A DNA stretch of 10,315 bases from JBCCGE01 sp039029455 (GTDB lineage: Bacteria > Pseudomonadota > Gammaproteobacteria > Arenicellales > Poriferihabitantaceae): NCBI GenBank assembly GCA_039029455.1, contig JBCCGE010000109.1, positions 1-10,315 on the forward strand, read 5' to 3'. The translations under genes and the position numbers were made by a program. Positions 6,770-10,315 of the stretch are shown here, piece after piece. The notes beneath the pieces are model-generated. The model ran no database searches. It saw nothing but the letters and a program-made list of their open reading frames with translations, and was not told the origin of the DNA. Position 1 is the first letter of the stretch; each line of letters begins with the position of its first letter.

Positions 6770-7845
6770 CTTCTCATCTAACGGTTTCTGATGTCAGTAT
6801 TGACCTTGGAGAGAGTGAGATTGTTCAAGACATCTCGTTTTCTTTGCAGACAGGTGAAATCGGCTGCCTCCTCGGACCCAGTGGTTGCGGTAAGACGACA
6901 TTGCTGCGTTCAATTGCGGGGTTTGAGCAACCGCGGAAAGGCACAATAGAATTGCAGCAACAGGTCATATCTTCGAGTGAGACCATGGTGCCTCCCGAGG
7001 CACGACAAGTCGGAATGGTGTTTCAGGACCTTGCCCTGTTTCCGCATCTGACGGTGGCACAGAATGTCGCCTTCGGGATCAAACAGCAGCCTAAGGAGTT
7101 ACAAGCAAAAAGAGTGGCTGATCTGCTGGATCTGGTGAGTCTTTCGACGGCCAGCGGGAAGTACCCGCACGAACTGTCGGGAGGTCAGCAACAGCGAGTT
7201 GCGCTGATTCGTGCCATGGCACCTAAACCTCGACTGCTGTTGTTGGATGAGCCGTTCAGCGGTCAGGACAGTGATTTACGTGAGCAGCTGGCTAGAGAGG
7301 TCAGGGGTATCCTGCTTGAGGACAACATCACAGCGCTTCTGGTTACCCACGATCAGATGGAAGCTTTTGCGTTCTCTGACTCCATCGGCGTGATTAATCA
7401 CGGAGTTCTGCAACAGTGGGACAGCGCCTTTAATTTGTATCATCGACCCGCCAATGAATTCGTAGCGGATTTTATCGGTTCCGGTGAATTTGTATGCGGC
7501 ACAGTGTCAGCCTCGGATTCTGTATCCACTCCGTTTGGGGAATTGAACGGCGAAATGACCGCCAGTATCTCGCAGGGTGTGAAAGTCAAGCTGCTTGTGC
7601 GCCCGGATGAGGTGCGCTACGACAATAACAGTGTGACTGTTGCAAAGGTGGTTGGAAAGTCTTTTCGCGGTGCAGACCATCTTTATCAGCTCGAAACCAG
7701 AGACGGATCCGGTCTGCTATGCCTGACGCCAAGTCATAATAACTTTGATATCGGCGATGCATTTGGATTTCGACTTGAACTCGATCGATTGGTGGTTTTT
7801 CCGGATTCGGATCGCGCTCATTCGATATCGTCGACTGCAGAATAG
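6766..7845 (+). CDS. fbpC: Fe(III) ABC transporter ATP-binding protein (FbpC/FutC type)
   Basis: 359-residue ATPase that powers the ferric importer from the cytoplasmic face. Motifs in order: Walker A GPSGCGKTT (37-45), Q-loop in GMVFQDLALFPHLTV, ABC signature LSGGQ (137-141) within LSGGQQQRVAL, Walker B LLLLDEP with Asp161-Glu162, switch His195 in LLVTHDQMEAF. A C-terminal TOBE-like domain follows (about 275-350), containing the VRPDEV motif. Length is normal for the family. The D-loop reads SGQD where SxLD is usual, a Leu-to-Gln change. The start ATG overlaps the permease stop (ATGA). The name is by family likeness. Confidence 0.95.
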   Translation: MTSHLTVSDVSIDLGESEIVQDISFSLQTGEIGCLLGPSGCGKTTLLRSIAGFEQPRKGTIELQQQVISSSETMVPPEARQVGMVFQDLALFPHLTVAQNVAFGIKQQPKELQAKRVADLLDLVSLSTASGKYPHELSGGQQQRVALIRAMAPKPRLLLLDEPFSGQDSDLREQLAREVRGILLEDNITALLVTHDQMEAFAFSDSIGVINHGVLQQWDSAFNLYHRPANEFVADFIGSGEFVCGTVSASDSVSTPFGELNGEMTASISQGVKVKLLVRPDEVRYDNNSVTVAKVVGKSFRGADHLYQLETRDGSGLLCLTPSHNNFDIGDAFGFRLELDRLVVFPDSDRAHSISSTAE

Positions 7846-7853
7846 GCGTCGCA

Positions 7854-8927
7854 GTGAATCGTCGCGAATGTCTATCCCTGGGTCTGATAGCAGTGTCCGC
7901 GTTTGGTTGTCGCCCGATTCGTCGACAGTACCCCTCGACGGTTTTTTCAGCTGCCAAAGACGCAGACGGTTATGCAATTTATGGTCTTTATTCAGAAACT
8001 CTGGCGTTCAGATTTAAACTGTCCTGTGAACAGCGAATGCACGGATTTGCACGCCGCCCGCAATCCGATGATGTTGTCTGTTTCGCCCGACGCCCTGGAG
8101 AGATGGCGGTCGTCTTCGATGGTGAGTCGGGCTCGCAGCGCAATCTGATCGAGTCTGCTTCAAACCGTCTCTTTTATGGTCACGGTGCGTATTCTGCCGA
8201 CGGTCGCTATCTGTACGCCAGTGAAAACGCCTATCAGACCGGCCACGGCGTTATTGGTATTTATGATGCAGATGCAGGTTACTCGCGGGTAGGGGAATTC
8301 GAATCGGGGGGTATTGGTCCACATGAGATTATTCTGTCGGCAGACGGCCGGCAACTGGTTGTGGCGAACGGTGGTGTCAGAACCCATCCATCCAGCGGGC
8401 GCAAAAAACTCAATTTGCAAACAATGGAATCCAACATCACATGGATTGATCTGTCCACAGAGGTTCCGGTCCGGACCGAGCGGCTGCCGGGAGACCACCG
8501 TCAGCTCAGTATCCGGCATATCGATATCAACAGGTATGGCTCGCTGGTGTTCGCCTGCCAGTATTATGGTGATGACGGTGGCACACCTCAGTTATTCGGG
8601 CGGGAACAGAACTCCGGGGGTCTCGAGCTGACCCCATTGGAGTTGTCCGCGCTATCCCGTCTCGGAAATTACTGTGGCAGCGTCGTTGCATTGAATGAAG
8701 AGATCGCTGTGACTTCGCCCAGAGGAAACCATTTCGCCTGGACGAAAAGTAACCGTACCCAAGTGGCCCTGACCCGTATCGGCGAAGTCTGTGGTTTGTT
8801 CAGTACGGCAGATCACCTGATTGTCAGTGACGGCCGTGGCTACGTCAGAAGAATCAGTCGCAATCATCCGTCGCAGTTTCGTCAGCGCAAGTATGATCAG
8901 GTATTGTGGGATAACCATTTGGGATAG
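7854..8927 (+). CDS. DUF1513 domain-containing Tat-exported protein
   Basis: 357 residues, starting with GTG 8 bases after the ATPase stop; AGG at 7844-7846 overlaps that stop and gives a 7-base-spaced ribosome site. No in-frame ATG would keep the leader. The N terminus, MNRRECLSLGLIAVSAFGC, has a twin-arginine motif (NRRECLS) and hydrophobic core, so export folded through Tat is likely; Cys19 might be lipid-modified, but the lipobox is poor. The body shows beta-propeller-like strand repeats (YSADGRYLYASEN, LSADGRQLVVANGG, INRYGSLVFACQY), as in DUF1513 (COG3490-type) proteins. Members are typically next to imelysin and di-haem oxidoreductase genes; function unknown, with an iron or haem link inferred from context. 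Here the gene is joined to the ferric transporter operon rather than to the imelysin gene. Confidence 0.9.
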   Translation: MNRRECLSLGLIAVSAFGCRPIRRQYPSTVFSAAKDADGYAIYGLYSETLAFRFKLSCEQRMHGFARRPQSDDVVCFARRPGEMAVVFDGESGSQRNLIESASNRLFYGHGAYSADGRYLYASENAYQTGHGVIGIYDADAGYSRVGEFESGGIGPHEIILSADGRQLVVANGGVRTHPSSGRKKLNLQTMESNITWIDLSTEVPVRTERLPGDHRQLSIRHIDINRYGSLVFACQYYGDDGGTPQLFGREQNSGGLELTPLELSALSRLGNYCGSVVALNEEIAVTSPRGNHFAWTKSNRTQVALTRIGEVCGLFSTADHLIVSDGRGYVRRISRNHPSQFRQRKYDQVLWDNHLG

Positions 8928-8947
8928 TTTTTGTCTGGAGAACGATG

Positions 8948-10315
8948 ATGTCACCTGAAGAATTCAGAAAAGCAGGTCACGAGCTGATCGACTGGATTGC
9001 GGATTATCGACTGGCGATTGCAACCGGCCCGGTGCGGGCCCGGGTCGGCCCTGGAGATGTTAAAGCCTCATTTTCCGAAAACCCTCCGGAACGCAAAGGG
9101 GCTTTCTCAGAACTATTGACCGCAATGGATGAGAATATATTGCCCGGGGTGACCCAGGTGCAGCATCCGATGCATTTTGGCTGGTTTCCATCAAATGCAG
9201 CGTTGGCTTCGGTTCTCGGAGATATTGCGTCCAGTGGAATGGGTACTCTGGGAATATCCTGGGAAAGCTGTCCGGCGCTGACTGAGGTCGAGTCCGTGAC
9301 CTGTGACTGGATGCGACAGTTGGTGGGGCTTTCAGGTCAGTGGGAGGGAACGATACACGATACAGCGTCTACGGCTGCGCTCGTGGCAATGCTGCTTGCA
9401 CGGGAGAAAGCGACGGATTTCGCAGAGATGCGGGGCGGACTTCAGTCCTGCAACCACGCCCTGACGGTGTATACCACCGCGGAGGCGCATTCCTCAATAC
9501 AAAAGGCCGCTTTGCTCGCAGGCTTTGGTCGGGACAATATCAGACTGGTCGAAATGGATCCGGTTTCCCGATCGATGGATGCCGATGCTCTCGATCAGCA
9601 GATCGAACAGGATCTGGCACATGGAATGGTGCCTGCAATCATAGTGGCTTCGGTCGGCTCTACCGGGGTGACCGCAATCGATCCCGTCGCGCCGATGGCA
9701 TCGGTTGCGCGAGACCGCGGCGTCTGGCTGCATGTCGATGCTGCGATGGCCGGCTCGGCGATGCTGTTGCCTGAATGTCGACACCTATGGTTGGGGGTCG
9801 AGGAAGCAGATTCGGTGTCATGGAATCCGCACAAGTGGATGGGGACTTTGCTGGATTGTTCTCTGTTCTACGTGCGAGATGTCGAGCACCTGGTTCGGGT
9901 CATGTCGACAAATCCGAGCTATCTGCGCTCGAGCGTCGATGGTGAGGTGGTTCAATATCGGGATTGGGGAATACCGCTCGGACGTCGCTTCAGGGCACTA
10001 AAACTCTGGTTTCATCTTCATCTTGACGGCACAGACGCGATTCGCGAAAGGCTGCGGCGCGATCTTGAGCATGCGCGGGAGTTCGCTAGCAAGGTCGAAC
10101 AGGCCGACCACTGGCGGGTGGTTTCACCGGTGAACCTTCAGACTGTCTGTATTCGGCATGAGCCTCCTGATATCGATCAAAAAGGGCTTGATCAGCATAC
10201 CCTTAATTGGGTACAAACGCTGAACCAGTCCGGTAAAGCATTCCTGACGCCTGCGAAGCTGGACGACAAATGGATGGTCCGCGTGTCTATCGGCGTCGAA
10301 TCCACAGAACGCGAA
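8948..10315 (+). CDS. PLP-dependent group II (aromatic-type) amino acid decarboxylase, 3'-truncated by window edge
   Basis: 456 codons, open to the last base; about 10-25 residues are missing relative to the usual ~470-480. The ATG at 8948 is chosen over the tandem ATG at 8945 because GGAG (8937-8940) is then 7 bases away. Family marks: HPMHFGWFPSNA near the N terminus, the cofactor-stacking His181 in TTAEAHSSIQKAA, Asp264 in HVDAAMAGSA pairing with the pyridine nitrogen, and the Schiff-base Lys296 in WNPHKWMG. This is the fold of aromatic-L-amino-acid/tyrosine/tryptophan decarboxylases, which release CO2 from an amino acid to give an amine. The exact substrate cannot be read from sequence. 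It follows the DUF1513 gene by 20 bases, so co-transcription is likely. Role in an iron locus unknown; an amine for siderophore or signal synthesis is only speculation. Confidence 0.93.
   Translation, partial: MSPEEFRKAGHELIDWIADYRLAIATGPVRARVGPGDVKASFSENPPERKGAFSELLTAMDENILPGVTQVQHPMHFGWFPSNAALASVLGDIASSGMGTLGISWESCPALTEVESVTCDWMRQLVGLSGQWEGTIHDTASTAALVAMLLAREKATDFAEMRGGLQSCNHALTVYTTAEAHSSIQKAALLAGFGRDNIRLVEMDPVSRSMDADALDQQIEQDLAHGMVPAIIVASVGSTGVTAIDPVAPMASVARDRGVWLHVDAAMAGSAMLLPECRHLWLGVEEADSVSWNPHKWMGTLLDCSLFYVRDVEHLVRVMSTNPSYLRSSVDGEVVQYRDWGIPLGRRFRALKLWFHLHLDGTDAIRERLRRDLEHAREFASKVEQADHWRVVSPVNLQTVCIRHEPPDIDQKGLDQHTLNWVQTLNQSGKAFLTPAKLDDKWMVRVSIGVESTERE

Noticed and set aside
9340..9774. 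144-codon frame inside the decarboxylase gene
   Set aside because: It is an out-of-frame shadow, rich in Arg, Gly and Cys; the catalytic motifs of the decarboxylase are in the other frame.
1..10315. tRNA, rRNA, CRISPR array, insertion sequence or attachment site
   Set aside because: No cloverleaf, spaced direct repeats, transposase reading frame or terminal inverted repeats were recognised by eye on either strand.

Overview
The window reads as a piece of a Gram-negative, probably marine-type proteobacterial chromosome. Gammaproteobacterial is my best guess, inferred from periplasmic Sec and Tat signals, the ABC iron transporter type and the imelysin/DUF1513 families; no taxonomic marker is present. 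All genes are on the + strand and most of the window has moderate GC. The first ~480 bases are visibly more AT-rich and of a different protein type.

Layout: (1) 1-1263, an open frame running in from the left edge. Its first ~165 codons are a Cys-rich FG-GAP/VCBS-repeat protein and its last ~255 codons are the C-terminal part of an imelysin-family protein. (2) 1264-1435, an intergenic region with a promoter overlapped by a Fur-box-like palindrome. (3) 1436-2833, a secreted DUF4856 protein. (4) 2860-2902, a strong intrinsic-terminator structure that lies inside the first codons of the next reading frame. (5) 2850-4901, one uninterrupted frame joining a three-histidine-motif fatty acid hydroxylase/sterol desaturase membrane protein to a complete Fe(III)-binding periplasmic protein with its own signal peptide. 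(6) 4902-5086, a gap with a hairpin. (7) 5087-6769 and 6766-7845, the Fe(III) ABC permease and ATPase, overlapping by 4 bases. (8) 7854-8927, a Tat-type DUF1513 beta-propeller protein. (9) 8948 to the right edge, a group II PLP-dependent amino acid decarboxylase lacking only its last residues.

How they work together: imelysin, DUF4856 and DUF1513 proteins belong to periplasmic families repeatedly found in iron-responsive clusters. The binding protein, permease and ATPase form a complete FbpABC/FutABC-type ferric iron importer. With the Fur-like site, the window is best read as an iron acquisition locus, with a membrane di-iron hydroxylase attached to the binding protein. The role of the decarboxylase in this setting is unknown.

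The points most worth a second look are the abrupt VCBS/imelysin chimera, the in-frame hydroxylase-Fe-binding-protein fusion, and the terminator hairpin embedded in the start of that fusion gene.
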